Origin: a virus
Length of the DNA stretch: 64,000 nucleotides
Strand: one strand, 5' to 3'
IMG/VR virus record: IMGVR_UViG_3300009499_000114
Location: 1-64,000 of that record
Numbering within the stretch: position 1 is the first letter of the stretch; each line of letters starts with the position of its first letter. The notes beneath the pieces are model-generated. The model did no database searches. It saw only the letters and a list, made by a program, of their open reading frames with translations, and was not told where the DNA came from. This document shows positions 30,519 to 39,413 of this stretch, one piece after another. A program made the translations under genes and the position numbers.

Positions 30519-31187
30519 ATGCACAAAGAAGCGAAAGAAGAAGAGGCGAAAGTGACGTCAGGGGACGACACCAGAATCCTGATCCTTGCGGGCGGTAAGG
30601 CAGGTCAGGATCACAAATCTTGGCAGGACAAAAGGGAACGGTTCTTGCTGCCTATCGCTGGCGAACCGTTGCTCCTGCGCACCACCCGATTATGCCGGCA
30701 ACTCGGATATCTGCCGACGATTGTGACCAGTATTCCCGCGGTTCAGGTTGCGGTGGGAAGATATTTCAATCCCGGCCCGAACAAATATGTCTGGGACACG
30801 ATACGCGGCACCCGCGAACTGTGGCGGAAGCGCACCGTATTCCTGGTGGGTGACGTGCTTTTCTTCACCGACACGCTTGAGCGGATCTTGACTTCACGGG
30901 AAACCTGCTCCTGGGAAGGAACCTGGGGAGGAGACACTTTCGGTGTGATCGCGGTCGTCTTCAACGACGAGAAGTGGGAGACCGTCTCAGGCTGGTGCGA
31001 ACTCGCCTGGCAGGAAGCTGAGCGAAGGGGCAACAGCGTCCTCCAGATTCTCAAGCAGTTGAAGTTGATCGAGAACGTGATATACGATGACGCGCGGGAC
31101 GACGTGTATGACTTTGACCTGGTCCGATATTGGGAAGAGTGCGTAACACGCTTTCCGTGGATACTGGGCAATGAACCTCAGGACTAA
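30519..31187 (+). CDS. Nucleotidyltransferase-like protein (GT-A type)
   Basis: 222 residues. The glycine-rich nucleotide loop ILILAGGKAGQDHKSW (residues 20-35) with a downstream RFLLPIAGEPLLLRTTRL is the signature arrangement of MobA/LicC-type nucleotidyltransferases, though the usual R-x-x-P-x-T-x-x-x-P-K consensus is altered. VFLVGDVLFFTD near residue 110 carries the metal-binding acidic position. It is homologous along its length to the N-terminal half of the 35690 gene (IAGEP, then WDT, then TRELW). It opens the first nucleotidyltransferase-PhnD-PhnE module. Confidence 0.65.
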   Translation: MHKEAKEEEAKVTSGDDTRILILAGGKAGQDHKSWQDKRERFLLPIAGEPLLLRTTRLCRQLGYLPTIVTSIPAVQVAVGRYFNPGPNKYVWDTIRGTRELWRKRTVFLVGDVLFFTDTLERILTSRETCSWEGTWGGDTFGVIAVVFNDEKWETVSGWCELAWQEAERRGNSVLQILKQLKLIENVIYDDARDDVYDFDLVRYWEECVTRFPWILGNEPQD

Positions 31188-31590
31188 ACGGGTAGTGTTC
31201 ACCTCGGGCGTGTGGGACTTGCTGCACGAGGGGCATCGTAACCGCCTACGAGGGGCGAAGGCCCTGGGCGATACATTGGTGGTGGGGATAGTCACCGACG
31301 AGTTTGCAAGGTCGTATAAAGACCCGCCCGTCTGGGATTACGAACGGCGCTTTGAGGAAGTGGTCAGTTTGCCCTACGTGGACATCGCCGTTCCGCTTGG
31401 GGGGTTTACAGACTATTGGGCCATCGAAGAATATGGGGTAAGTGTACGGGTGATCGGCCCTGAGTACGGGCGGTTTACGGGCCAGGTAGAGGCTCGGGCT
31501 GAACTTGAACGGCGGGGCATCAAGTTTGTCGTCTTGCCCCGCACCCCGGGGATTTCGTCTACCCAATTACGAAAGAAAACGGAGGTTTGA
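31171..31590 (+). CDS. Cytidylyltransferase (TagD/HldE-C type)
   Basis: A 139-residue nucleotidyltransferase of the HIGH superfamily. The N-terminus VVFTSGVWDLLHEGHRNRL shows the HxGH motif (HEGH), and TPGISSTQLRKK near the end shows the ISST motif. These two define cytidylyl/adenylyltransferases such as TagD (CTP:glycerol-3-phosphate) and the HldE C-terminal domain. It activates a small phosphorylated compound as a CMP (or ADP) derivative. It is followed with no gap by a PhnD-like substrate-binding lipoprotein, which suggests that the imported compound, or one made from it, is its substrate. Substrate is not deducible here. Confidence 0.85.
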   Translation: MNLRTKRVVFTSGVWDLLHEGHRNRLRGAKALGDTLVVGIVTDEFARSYKDPPVWDYERRFEEVVSLPYVDIAVPLGGFTDYWAIEEYGVSVRVIGPEYGRFTGQVEARAELERRGIKFVVLPRTPGISSTQLRKKTEV

Positions 31591-32415
31591 ATGAAGAACT
31601 TGTTGATTGCGCTTATCCTGACCGTCCTGGCCGGGTGCGCCCCGCAAACTAGATCTTTGACCTACGTCATCATCCCGGCCGAGGAGGCCGTAAAATCGCA
31701 GGGGCAATTTGAGCCGTTCGTTGAATACCTCTCCGGCAGACTGGGGCGCGAGGTGGAGTTGATGGTCGTGTCCGACTACGCGGCCGTGGTCGAGGCCATG
31801 AAGTACGGTCACGCCGACATCGCCAGGTTTGGCCCCTTCAACTACGTCCTAGCTATGCAGGAGGCAGACATTGAAGTCCTCGTGGCAGGAATCAAAGAAA
31901 ATACCATGGGGCCGTCTTATCACGCGCTGATTATCGCCCGGGCCGACCGGGGCGTCACCGACTTGGAGGGGAAGTCCTTTGCATTCTCGGATGTGGGCTC
32001 GGCTTCGGGCTATCTGGCTCCCATGACGTATTTGCAGGAAAACGGGATACAGCCTGGCGAGATATTCTTCTCTGGCTCGCACAGTGCGTCCATCGAGGCT
32101 GTTAGGAATGGGACCGTGGACGTCGCGGCCCTAGCCGACAATCGCTACCTGGAGGCGCTAAAGGAAGGCGTCATCAATATAGGAGAGTTCGTCATCTTGT
32201 GGGAATCTAGCCCCATCCCGAATTCGCCCATCGCGGTCCAGAAATCAATGGACCCGAACCTGAAGGCGCAAATCTTGGGAGCATTCCTCGAAGCGCCAAG
32301 GGAGATTGTGGAGGGACTGGGCATCGGGGAAGTCGACTACGTTAGGATACAGGACAGTGACTATGACATCATCCGGCAGATGCAGGAGACGCAGGAACGC
32401 CTGGCTGGGGATTGA
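31591..32415 (+). CDS. PhnD-like phosphonate-type binding lipoprotein 1
   Basis: A 274-residue ABC-transporter solute-binding protein. A lipoprotein signal (MKNLLIALILTVLAGCAPQ; the LAGC lipobox) is followed by ADIARFGPFNYVLAM near 75. SDVGSASGYLAPMTYLQENG near 130 is the ligand-binding S-x-S-G-Y loop of the PhnD family, with Ala where Thr is usual. FSGSHSASIEAVRNGTVDVAA near 155 carries the conserved His. It would capture a phosphonate, phosphate or related oxyanion outside the membrane. It begins at the base after the cytidylyltransferase stop. No ATPase gene is present in the window. Confidence 0.85.
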   Translation: MKNLLIALILTVLAGCAPQTRSLTYVIIPAEEAVKSQGQFEPFVEYLSGRLGREVELMVVSDYAAVVEAMKYGHADIARFGPFNYVLAMQEADIEVLVAGIKENTMGPSYHALIIARADRGVTDLEGKSFAFSDVGSASGYLAPMTYLQENGIQPGEIFFSGSHSASIEAVRNGTVDVAALADNRYLEALKEGVINIGEFVILWESSPIPNSPIAVQKSMDPNLKAQILGAFLEAPREIVEGLGIGEVDYVRIQDSDYDIIRQMQETQERLAGD

Positions 32416-33157
32416 AGTCCTCGCCCTCGTAGTTCTTTTCTCGTGGTCAATCGGCGGCGTCGCGGACGACCTGTCGCGCATCCTTGTGGGGTTCCCGTTC
32501 ATCTGCGATTATCTTGCGGGGATGATCCCGCCCGACTGGTCAATCCTGCCGGAACTTTGGGGACCATGGGTTGAAACGTTAAGAATGGCAATCCTGAGCA
32601 TCATGTTGGCGTCTGTGATTGCGTTACCGCTCTCATTTCTGGCCGCGGTCAGTACGACATCTAACATCTTAACATACGCAATGGCACGGAGTCTCATCAA
32701 CTTATTTCGGGGCTTGCCAACCTTGTTACTGGCTATCTTGTTCGTGGCAATGGTTGGGCTTGGGCCTTTGGCCGGGGTATTTGCGCTGACCTGTCACTGC
32801 ATCGGGTCGTTGGGCAAGTATTTCTCGGAGGCCATCGAGGCCACGATACCCGTAGTAACCGACATTATGGAAGCCATGCAGGTAGATGGGGCCAGCAGGG
32901 GCTTGGCTCTTTGGTATGGATTGTTGCCCGAGATAGCGCCACTGTTCGCTGGCTACATCCTGTACTACTTTGAGTGGGCGTTAAGAGTTGGAACTGTGAT
33001 GGGTCTGGTCGGGGCCGGGGGCCTTGGATTATACCTGACAATGACGGTGCGCCTGTTCAAGCGGCAGCAGACGCTGGCGGTCGTGCTGGTCATCCTGGCT
33101 ACCGTGACGGCGGTGGACGTGCTGAGCTACGTTGTGCGCTCAAGGTGGATTGATTGA
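32363..33157 (+). CDS. PhnE-like ABC transporter permease 1
   Basis: Integral membrane permease of the phosphonate-type ABC importer, with about five to six hydrophobic segments. The cytoplasmic EAA loop, which docks on the ATPase, reads EAMQVDGASRGLALWYGLLP near residue 180, keeping the DGAS...G....LP core. The ATG at 32363 is chosen within the end of the binding-protein gene; the frame extends upstream to a GTG at 32306. The basic start (SSGRCRRRRN) suits an inside N-terminus. It must use a host ATPase (PhnC-like) or one encoded elsewhere on the phage. Confidence 0.8.
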   Translation: MTSSGRCRRRRNAWLGIEVLALVVLFSWSIGGVADDLSRILVGFPFICDYLAGMIPPDWSILPELWGPWVETLRMAILSIMLASVIALPLSFLAAVSTTSNILTYAMARSLINLFRGLPTLLLAILFVAMVGLGPLAGVFALTCHCIGSLGKYFSEAIEATIPVVTDIMEAMQVDGASRGLALWYGLLPEIAPLFAGYILYYFEWALRVGTVMGLVGAGGLGLYLTMTVRLFKRQQTLAVVLVILATVTAVDVLSYVVRSRWID

Positions 33158-33888
33158 TGAATGATTGCAGGATATTTGTACCCGTATCAAACCGCTTTCA
33201 ATGGGAACTTGGGCCGTTCTTTCATCTGTTCAACAAGTTTTGGGACGCAAACCTTCCAGTTACGGTACTGAGTTCGAGAAAGCCGAATTTCCAGTTTGAA
33301 AATCTGGAATACGTGCAAGTTCCGGGCCATCTTTTCCAGGAAGGCGATTGGTACTGGGGCTTGTTCGGGAACGGAATAAAGTGGTTTCTCGAGCAGATAC
33401 CGGAGTCAAATGTAATCATCATGATGGCTGATCACTGGCCGAAAGAGCCCGTGGACACCGAGACCATCGCTATCCTGCTGGAGTACGCTTCTGATCACAA
33501 AGATGTTTTCCGCATCTCCCTGTTTCCCCATCATGCATTATCGGTCCTGGAACGCACTGAAATATATAAGGGAGTTGAACTTTGGGAGTGCCCTGGCCAC
33601 CAGCCGGGATGTTTCCTCTTGATGAGCCTAGTACCCGCGATATGGAACAGGGATTTACTGATTGAGGCGGTAAAAGAGGACTGCGGCCCGTGGGAGTTTG
33701 AAGCTTTAGGCTCAAATATACTGAAGGCGAAATCCCCTGGCCTCAGGCACATCATTTCAATCCCGCAGGCTATCTATTATGCTCACGTCGCCCGCACCAG
33801 GGCGAAACAGATCCACTTGAGCGCCATGCCCGCGAATCTCGCCGAGGAAATTAAGAAATGGATTCCCAGCGACATCCAAGTAAAATAG
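33154..33888 (+). CDS. Glycosyltransferase-like hypothetical protein
   Basis: 244 residues. The N-terminal MNDCRIFVPVSNRFQWELGPFFHLF, a central VIIMMADHWPKEPV (a strand ending in an acidic motif like a donor site) and CGPWEFEALGSNIL near residue 190 recall capsule and lipopolysaccharide transferase families of GT-A type. No family can be named with confidence. ATGA overlap with the permease gene before it; 31 bases overlap with the methyltransferase after it. Confidence 0.4.
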   Translation: MMNDCRIFVPVSNRFQWELGPFFHLFNKFWDANLPVTVLSSRKPNFQFENLEYVQVPGHLFQEGDWYWGLFGNGIKWFLEQIPESNVIIMMADHWPKEPVDTETIAILLEYASDHKDVFRISLFPHHALSVLERTEIYKGVELWECPGHQPGCFLLMSLVPAIWNRDLLIEAVKEDCGPWEFEALGSNILKAKSPGLRHIISIPQAIYYAHVARTRAKQIHLSAMPANLAEEIKKWIPSDIQVK

Positions 33889-35099
33889 CCTGCCTGGTCT
33901 GTGGTGGCCCAGTCGAGCCATTCCTGGACCTGGGTAGGATGCCCCTCGCGAATGGATTTGTCCTGCCCGACGAGTTCAGTTCTGAATATTTCTACGATCT
34001 GAGAGTCGGGTTTTGTTCAGGCTGCATGATGGTTCAATTAACGGAAGTCGTGGAACCCGAAAGGATTTTCCACGACCGCTACCCATTCTATTCATCCAGT
34101 TCGGCAGGAATGGTAAAGCACTTCAGAAAGTTCGCAGGTGAAGTTCTTGAGTCCATTCAGGAAAAAGTAAATCCTTTCGTGGTTGAAATCGGCAGTAACG
34201 ATGGGACCCTGTTGCGTCATTTCGCTGATGCCGAAGTACGGCACCTTGGCATTGACCCCTCGACGAACGTCGTTCAGGTAGCAATCAACAGAGAGATAGA
34301 CACACTCTGTCGATTTTTCAATGAGGACACGGCGCGCCAGGTAGTAGCAGACCATGGTCAGGCTGACGTAATCCTGGCCGCGAACGTATTGCGGCACATG
34401 GCTGACCTGAATTCCAAGGTTCTGGGAATTAAATCGCTGCTCAATCCGGGGGGGCGTCTCATATTTGAAGAACCGTACCTGGGTGATATCATTGATATGG
34501 CGTCCTACGACCAGATATACGACGAGCACGTCTTCTATTTTTCTGTTATCTCAGTGTGTAATCTTTTCAAGCGGCACGGGATGGAAGTGATAGACATCAG
34601 GCATCAGAACGTGCATGGGGGGACCATGCGCTTCACAGTCGCCCACGAAAATGTTTACCAGCCCTCTTGGGTTGTGAGACTTCAACGAAGATACGAGAAA
34701 ATAACTGGATTGCACGAACTGGAAACTTATGAAACTTTTTCTTTCCGTACTGAACTTTCGCTTGCCAGACTCGAGGAACTATTAAGGGACCTGAAAAAGA
34801 AAGGGAATCGCGTCATCGGGTATGGCGCAAGCGCCAAGAGCACAATTGTGATCAATAGCTGTGGTATCACGTCCGACGTGATTGAATTCATCGCGGATAC
34901 CACGCCCGAGAAGCAGGGTAAATGCAGCCCCGGGAATCACATCCCTGTGCGGCCCCGAGAGGCGTTCACCTCGGATTACCCAGATTATGCGCTGCTGTTC
35001 ATCTGGAATCACTGCGAGGAAGTCTTGAAAAAAGAGCGAGATTTCAAGGCCGCCGGCGGCAAATGGATAGTGTACGTGCCAGAAGTGAGGATATTATAA
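33858..35099 (+). CDS. Sugar C-methyltransferase (zinc-binding, TylCIII/NovU type)
   Basis: 413 residues with the three-part build of SAM-dependent C-methyltransferases of deoxysugar biosynthesis. The N-terminal zinc domain has CLVCGGPVEPFLDLG and FCSGCMMVQL with four cysteines. A central Rossmann domain has FVVEIGSNDGTLLRHFADA as SAM-binding motif I (residue 110). A C-terminal domain has YGASAKSTIVINSCGI and FIADTTPEKQGKCSPG. These enzymes methylate C3 or C5 of keto-deoxy nucleotide sugars. The gene shows a conventional length and intact motifs. It supports the view that unusual branched or methylated sugars are made. Confidence 0.85.
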   Translation: MDSQRHPSKIACLVCGGPVEPFLDLGRMPLANGFVLPDEFSSEYFYDLRVGFCSGCMMVQLTEVVEPERIFHDRYPFYSSSSAGMVKHFRKFAGEVLESIQEKVNPFVVEIGSNDGTLLRHFADAEVRHLGIDPSTNVVQVAINREIDTLCRFFNEDTARQVVADHGQADVILAANVLRHMADLNSKVLGIKSLLNPGGRLIFEEPYLGDIIDMASYDQIYDEHVFYFSVISVCNLFKRHGMEVIDIRHQNVHGGTMRFTVAHENVYQPSWVVRLQRRYEKITGLHELETYETFSFRTELSLARLEELLRDLKKKGNRVIGYGASAKSTIVINSCGITSDVIEFIADTTPEKQGKCSPGNHIPVRPREAFTSDYPDYALLFIWNHCEEVLKKERDFKAAGGKWIVYVPEVRIL

Positions 35100-35690
35100 T
35101 CGGGGATGTAAAATACTTGACACCGGGTCTCATCGAGAACTTGCGACAGAAAGCCGTAGATTGCGAACTGCTCGGAGATGGTCACCTAGATGGTCTCTTT
35201 CTCAATGATACGAAGCGCATCTATTATCGATTCTTGTATTTCCTAGTCCAAGAATTGCAGCCCGCGATTTCCGTCGAACTCGGGATAGGCTGGGGAAGGC
35301 GGCACCGCTCACCTGGCTGCTGGTTGGCCGGAAGGCAAGGTGTTTGGAGTAGATGTCCAGGTGCACAGAGGTTGGCCGATATCTACCAAGCCGTATGACA
35401 AAATCACTCTCCTGTTAGGCAGGTCAGACGCGCCCGATATTCTAGCCCAGTTTGAAAATGACAGCGTCGATCTGTGTTTCGTGGACAGTGATCATGCTGG
35501 AGTATATGTGTTGCGGGAAGTTGAATTGTGGACGCCGAAAATGCGCGATGGCGGGATATTCGTCTTTGACGATTTGGATCTTGACGCGGGGATGAAAGAG
35601 GTGCTGCCGGCATTGCCTTTCAGGCAAAAGGGTAATTTGCCCGGCTTGCACTACATGGGATTCGGTTATGCAGTGGTGGAGAAAACTTAG
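35063..35690 (+). pseudogene. Frameshifted CmcI-like methyltransferase
   Basis: The frame from ATG 35063 reads through AISVELGIGWG and then derails. A +1 change near 35292-35296, in the GGGG before GAAGG, restores a second frame reading GGTAHLAAGWPEGKVFGVDV. That frame continues to 35690 (VDLCFVDSDHAGVYVLREVELW, then GGIFVFDDLDLD). The joined product would closely resemble the intact 39420 protein (SVELGVCGAGGSLHLCLGWPEG). The break lies in a homopolymer, so a sequencing error is as likely as a true mutation. If real, the first module has lost this methyltransferase. Confidence 0.7.
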
Positions 35691-36994
35691 TGAAAACATT
35701 GGTCTTAAACCTTTGCGCTGGGCTGATGGGGGATGCGCATTATTCCTGGCGGCACGAGACACCCCGCCACTTGATGCAGATCGCGGGGGAACCCCAGGTC
35801 CGTCGGACATTGCGCCTCGTCCGTAGATTTGGTTTTGACGCCATCACGGTCACCAAGAGTCAGCGCATCAAGGATGTCGTGAAGAACATTTTTGAACCAG
35901 CGGAAGACTATCTGCTGTGGGACACGATGCTCAGCACCCGCGAGCTTTGGGACCAGGCAGACCGGGTCGTCTTTATTCTGGGTGACCAGGTCCTATATGA
36001 AGATTTTTTACGAGATTTATTTGGCTGGGAAGGGTCTTGTGTCTATGAAGCCGATCATGGCCCTCCTGCTGCCATCTTTGCACGGGAAGATTACGACAAA
36101 TGTGAAAAGGGGTTGAGGCATCTCAAAGAAACCCAGAAACTCTACCAAGATTGCATGCAAAATGTTGAAGGCTTTATAGTAATAGTACCTAGATACAAAA
36201 AAAGGAGTTTGCCCGATCTGGATAACACGAGAATATGGGACGCCTGGGTTGCAAAAGAGCCCTGGGTTCTGGAAAGGCCAAAGCCCGTGCTGGTCTACCT
36301 CGCTGCGGGAAGGGCCTCGCGTCTCAGTCCCACGTCTGACGCCTGCCCCAAGGCGATGGTTGAGGTAGGGGGCAAACCCCTGGTAGGGCGGGTGCTGGAT
36401 GAGTTCCTGAAATACGGTCTGGGACTCATCGTGGTCTCGGTGGGATATAAAGGCGACCAGATCGAGTCCTACCTGGGCTCCGCGAGAGGAGGCGTACCTA
36501 TCAAGTATGTCAATTGCCCAGACTACGAGAACGTCGGATCCGGGACTTCCTTCCGTCTCGCGAAGGATTATTTGGTAGAGAGAGACTGCTTCCTGGCCGA
36601 AGGCGACTTCTTGCTGTCCCCCGACCTGGTGCGGCGGCTCGCTATTTCGCCGTACCAGGACTGCGGAATCACCGACCCGTGCCTGCCAGAAGCCAGGGAC
36701 CGGGGCGTATTCGCTTTCGGACAAGGGGGGCTGATCGAACGCATCGTGGCCCCCTATGACTTGGACTACGACCCCGCTCTACAGCCCGACTCCCTGGGTG
36801 AAATGCCCCACGTCTTCAAGTTTTCCCGGGGGGCGGTAGAAATCCTGCTAGAATTCATTGACGAGCAACTGGTCGATTCGGTCAACGCTGTAATGCAGAG
36901 GCTTCCGGTGTACTCAATTCCCGCCGGCGAATCGGCGTGGGCGCACATTAATACAGAGAAGGGCCTTGATTATGCACAGAAAATCGTTGCATAA
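35690..36994 (+). CDS. Double nucleotidyltransferase fusion (LicC/PntC-like C-terminus)
   Basis: 434 residues, two related halves. Residues 1-195 are homologous to the 30519 protein (IAGEPQVRRTLRLVRRFG, LLWDTMLSTRELW, FILGDQVLYEDFL). Residues 200-434 are a classic nucleotidyltransferase: VLVYLAAGRASRLSPTSDAC then PKAMVEVGGKPLV, with CPDYENVGSGTSFRLAKDYL and FLAEGDFLLSPDL downstream. That last pattern resembles LicC-type CTP:phosphocholine and PntC-type phosphonate cytidylyltransferases. Its neighbours, PhnD and PhnE immediately downstream, make activation of an imported phosphonate-like compound as a CMP ester plausible. GTG start overlaps the previous stop. Confidence 0.7.
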   Translation: MKTLVLNLCAGLMGDAHYSWRHETPRHLMQIAGEPQVRRTLRLVRRFGFDAITVTKSQRIKDVVKNIFEPAEDYLLWDTMLSTRELWDQADRVVFILGDQVLYEDFLRDLFGWEGSCVYEADHGPPAAIFAREDYDKCEKGLRHLKETQKLYQDCMQNVEGFIVIVPRYKKRSLPDLDNTRIWDAWVAKEPWVLERPKPVLVYLAAGRASRLSPTSDACPKAMVEVGGKPLVGRVLDEFLKYGLGLIVVSVGYKGDQIESYLGSARGGVPIKYVNCPDYENVGSGTSFRLAKDYLVERDCFLAEGDFLLSPDLVRRLAISPYQDCGITDPCLPEARDRGVFAFGQGGLIERIVAPYDLDYDPALQPDSLGEMPHVFKFSRGAVEILLEFIDEQLVDSVNAVMQRLPVYSIPAGESAWAHINTEKGLDYAQKIVA

Positions 36995-37016
36995 GGCTAT
37001 TCAAAAGGAGAGTGAT

Positions 37017-37892
37017 GTGAAAGGTCGGTATTTGATTTTGGTAAGTATCCTGATCGTGGTTCTGTTGTCTGGCCTGGGTTTTCTGGCCTATCGTTCATTA
37101 TGTGTCCCCGAAAGGGAAACTATAACGTTCGTATTCCATCCAGGGGAATCGATGGAACTGGGGGTCTTGAAGGAAAACTTTGGGCCTATCTTTGTAGCAT
37201 TGTCCGCAAAATTGGATATGGACTACGATGTTAAACTCGGGTCGAGTTACGCGGCGACGATGGAATCCCTGCGCAACGGCACGGCGGACGTTTCCCGCAT
37301 CGGATCATCCATGTATGTACTGACCAGGGACGAGATTGACTTTAGATTAGTCGCCTGGGATATCATGGACGGCGAGGACCATTACCACGCCGTACTACTG
37401 GGCAGACCCGGCATCTGGGAGGAGCCGTTCACGTTTGAACAACTGAGAGGCAAGACGGTCGCCTTCGTGGATCCGAGTTCTACTTCTGGATACATTGCTC
37501 CTATGACCGCGATGCTAGACGCGGGGGTCGCGCTTGAGGACCTGGGCAAGTATTCATTCGGGACGACGCATCCAGTTGCAATTGAGGCCATGCTCAATGG
37601 TGTAGCAGACGTGGCTTGCACCGGGGACGCCATGATACCCGAGATTGAGGACTCTGGGTCACTTGAGGGAGAAGATTTCATCGTGCTGTGGGAATCGCCC
37701 CCATTGGTGATGGATGTTTGGGTCATCGGTCCAGGCGTTGGAACTGAAAAAGCTGATAGAATTGCCGAGGCACTGCTTAATTTACCCGATGAAGTATTTG
37801 AGGGTTGCTGGATCGACGGTTTCTCGCCAGTGGATTTGAGCGCCTATGAATTCAGTGAGAAGATGCTTCGGGCGGTGGGTGAAATTGAGTGA
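37017..37892 (+). CDS. PhnD-like phosphonate-type binding protein 2
   Basis: A second solute-binding protein, about 291 residues from the GTG at 37017, which follows AAAAGGAG; an ATG at 36972 is possible. The N-terminus is a hydrophobic anchor (YLILVSILIVVLLSGLGFLA) instead of a clear lipobox. Family marks include NGTADVSRIGSSMYVL near residue 88 and FVDPSSTSGYIAPMTAMLDAG near 155, the S-T-S-G-Y phosphonate-binding loop in its full consensus form. FGTTHPVAIEAMLNGVADVA follows near 182. It diverges strongly from the first PhnD (31591), so a recent simple duplication is unlikely. The ligand could differ between the two. Confidence 0.85.
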   Translation: MKGRYLILVSILIVVLLSGLGFLAYRSLCVPERETITFVFHPGESMELGVLKENFGPIFVALSAKLDMDYDVKLGSSYAATMESLRNGTADVSRIGSSMYVLTRDEIDFRLVAWDIMDGEDHYHAVLLGRPGIWEEPFTFEQLRGKTVAFVDPSSTSGYIAPMTAMLDAGVALEDLGKYSFGTTHPVAIEAMLNGVADVACTGDAMIPEIEDSGSLEGEDFIVLWESPPLVMDVWVIGPGVGTEKADRIAEALLNLPDEVFEGCWIDGFSPVDLSAYEFSEKMLRAVGEIE

Positions 37893-38650
37893 GATTCGTT
37901 CTGGTAATCCTGGTCGTCCTATCACTAGCACTATGCGCCCTGGGCGGCCTGGCGGAAGGGATAGTGAGAGCGGGCGGATATTTGGCCCGACTCTGGCCGC
38001 CCGATCTGCGGTATTTCCCGAAGCTCGTCCCCGCCATCGTGGATACTCTGCTCATGTCGCTCGCGGGTACGACCCTGGCCATGCTCTCGGCAATCCCACT
38101 GTCGTATTTCGGGAGCAGGGACCTGGTGGGCAACCCGGTCCTGTACGCTACGACCCGCTTTGTGATGTCCGTGATGCGGGCTACGCCCGTCCTCGTCCTG
38201 GGCATCATGTTCGTCGCCGCGCTGGGGATGGGCATGACGGCCGGGATACTGGGCCTCTGGTTTCACTGCACCGGGGCACTGGGCAAGTTCATGTCAGAAT
38301 CCCTGGACGCAGCGGACAAGTCAGTACGAGAGGCGGCGATCATGGACGGGGCATCGCGGTGGGAAACTTACGCCTACGTGCTGCTGCCGATGCAGGTGAA
38401 CGCTTACCTGTCCTTCTACCTGTACTACATAGAATCGAACTTCCGTTCCGCCGTCGTCCTAGGAGTCGTCGGGGCGGGTGGGATCGGGTTGGAACTTATC
38501 ACAGTGATCGGCATGTTTAAGTATCACCGCATCGGGCTCATCGTCCTGCTGGTCATCGCGGTCGCGCTCGCCCTGGACTTCCTGAGCCGGTGGGTCAGGG
38601 GAAGATTCCTTAAGGAATACGGAGATGTCAGCACAACATCAGCTCTATGA
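37889..38650 (+). CDS. PhnE-like ABC transporter permease 2
   Basis: A 253-residue permease with about six membrane segments (for example RFVLVILVVLSLALCALGGL at the start). The EAA loop is REAAIMDGASRWETYAYVLLP near residue 148, matching the family consensus better than the first permease. The GTG start overlaps the PhnD2 stop (GTGA), showing tight coupling of the pair. No ATP-binding subunit is encoded nearby, so a host subunit would have to complete the transporter. Confidence 0.85.
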   Translation: MRFVLVILVVLSLALCALGGLAEGIVRAGGYLARLWPPDLRYFPKLVPAIVDTLLMSLAGTTLAMLSAIPLSYFGSRDLVGNPVLYATTRFVMSVMRATPVLVLGIMFVAALGMGMTAGILGLWFHCTGALGKFMSESLDAADKSVREAAIMDGASRWETYAYVLLPMQVNAYLSFYLYYIESNFRSAVVLGVVGAGGIGLELITVIGMFKYHRIGLIVLLVIAVALALDFLSRWVRGRFLKEYGDVSTTSAL

Positions 38651-39413
38651 ATCGAAACTGGCCTGTCCTGTGTGTCACGGGAAGTTCTTGGATGGGCTGC
38701 GAGACGCGGTCCAGTGTGAGGAGTGCTCGCTAATCTATCCCGTGATGAATGGCACCTACAACCTTGTGCCACCGGGGATCCTGAACGATTCGCGCTTCCA
38801 GTTCGAGCTAGAGCGCTATGACCAGATCGCCGTAGCCGGCCTGAGGGCATACCCGGGGTACTTGGCGACCCGCCCAAAGGAACGAGCGGAACTTATAGCA
38901 GACCTGCTGAGAGCGCATCAGGTAAAGGAATTTGTAGAAGTCGGCCCAGGTTTCGGATCTCTGCTAGATAGAACGAGGGGCTTGAAACGGACGGCCGTCG
39001 AGCTGAGTACTGCATTCCTAACGCACCTTGCGGTGCGCCTGGGTGAACCCGATATGTGCCTTGTAAAAGGCGTCGCTGAATATCTGCCCCTGGCATCTGG
39101 CACGGTTCCTTGCCTAGTGATGGACGGTACCTTTCAGAGCATCGTAGACCGGGAACGGTTTTTGTACGAGGTGTCACGGATCTGTGCTCCCGGCGCAATG
39201 TTCGTCTTCACAGTTGCATATGGGCACAACTACCCACGTCGCCCGCAGAATGGGTTCAATGTGAACCGGCCCGACGAGCTTGAAACACTGCGTCATTTCT
39301 TGGAGGAATTGGGTTTTGATATGGAATTCCGGTACCGCGACCTGGGCGCGGGGAAATGGGTACAGATCAAGGATGAAGGCGATTATCTTTACATGGTTGG
39401 AAGGAAATCCTGA
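38625..39413 (+). CDS. SAM methyltransferase with Trm112-like zinc domain
   Basis: 262 residues. An N-terminal Trm112/UPF0434-like zinc module (LACPVCHGKFLDGLRD with VQCEECSLIYPVMNGTYNLVP) precedes a class I methyltransferase. Motif I there is FVEVGPGFGSLLDR near residue 105 and is followed by TAVELSTAF. The later sequence PLASGTVPCLVMDGTFQSI is the motif IV region. Target unknown; its neighbours suggest a sugar or nucleotide-linked product. It overlaps the permease by 26 bases. Confidence 0.7.
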   Translation: MSAQHQLYESKLACPVCHGKFLDGLRDAVQCEECSLIYPVMNGTYNLVPPGILNDSRFQFELERYDQIAVAGLRAYPGYLATRPKERAELIADLLRAHQVKEFVEVGPGFGSLLDRTRGLKRTAVELSTAFLTHLAVRLGEPDMCLVKGVAEYLPLASGTVPCLVMDGTFQSIVDRERFLYEVSRICAPGAMFVFTVAYGHNYPRRPQNGFNVNRPDELETLRHFLEELGFDMEFRYRDLGAGKWVQIKDEGDYLYMVGRKS

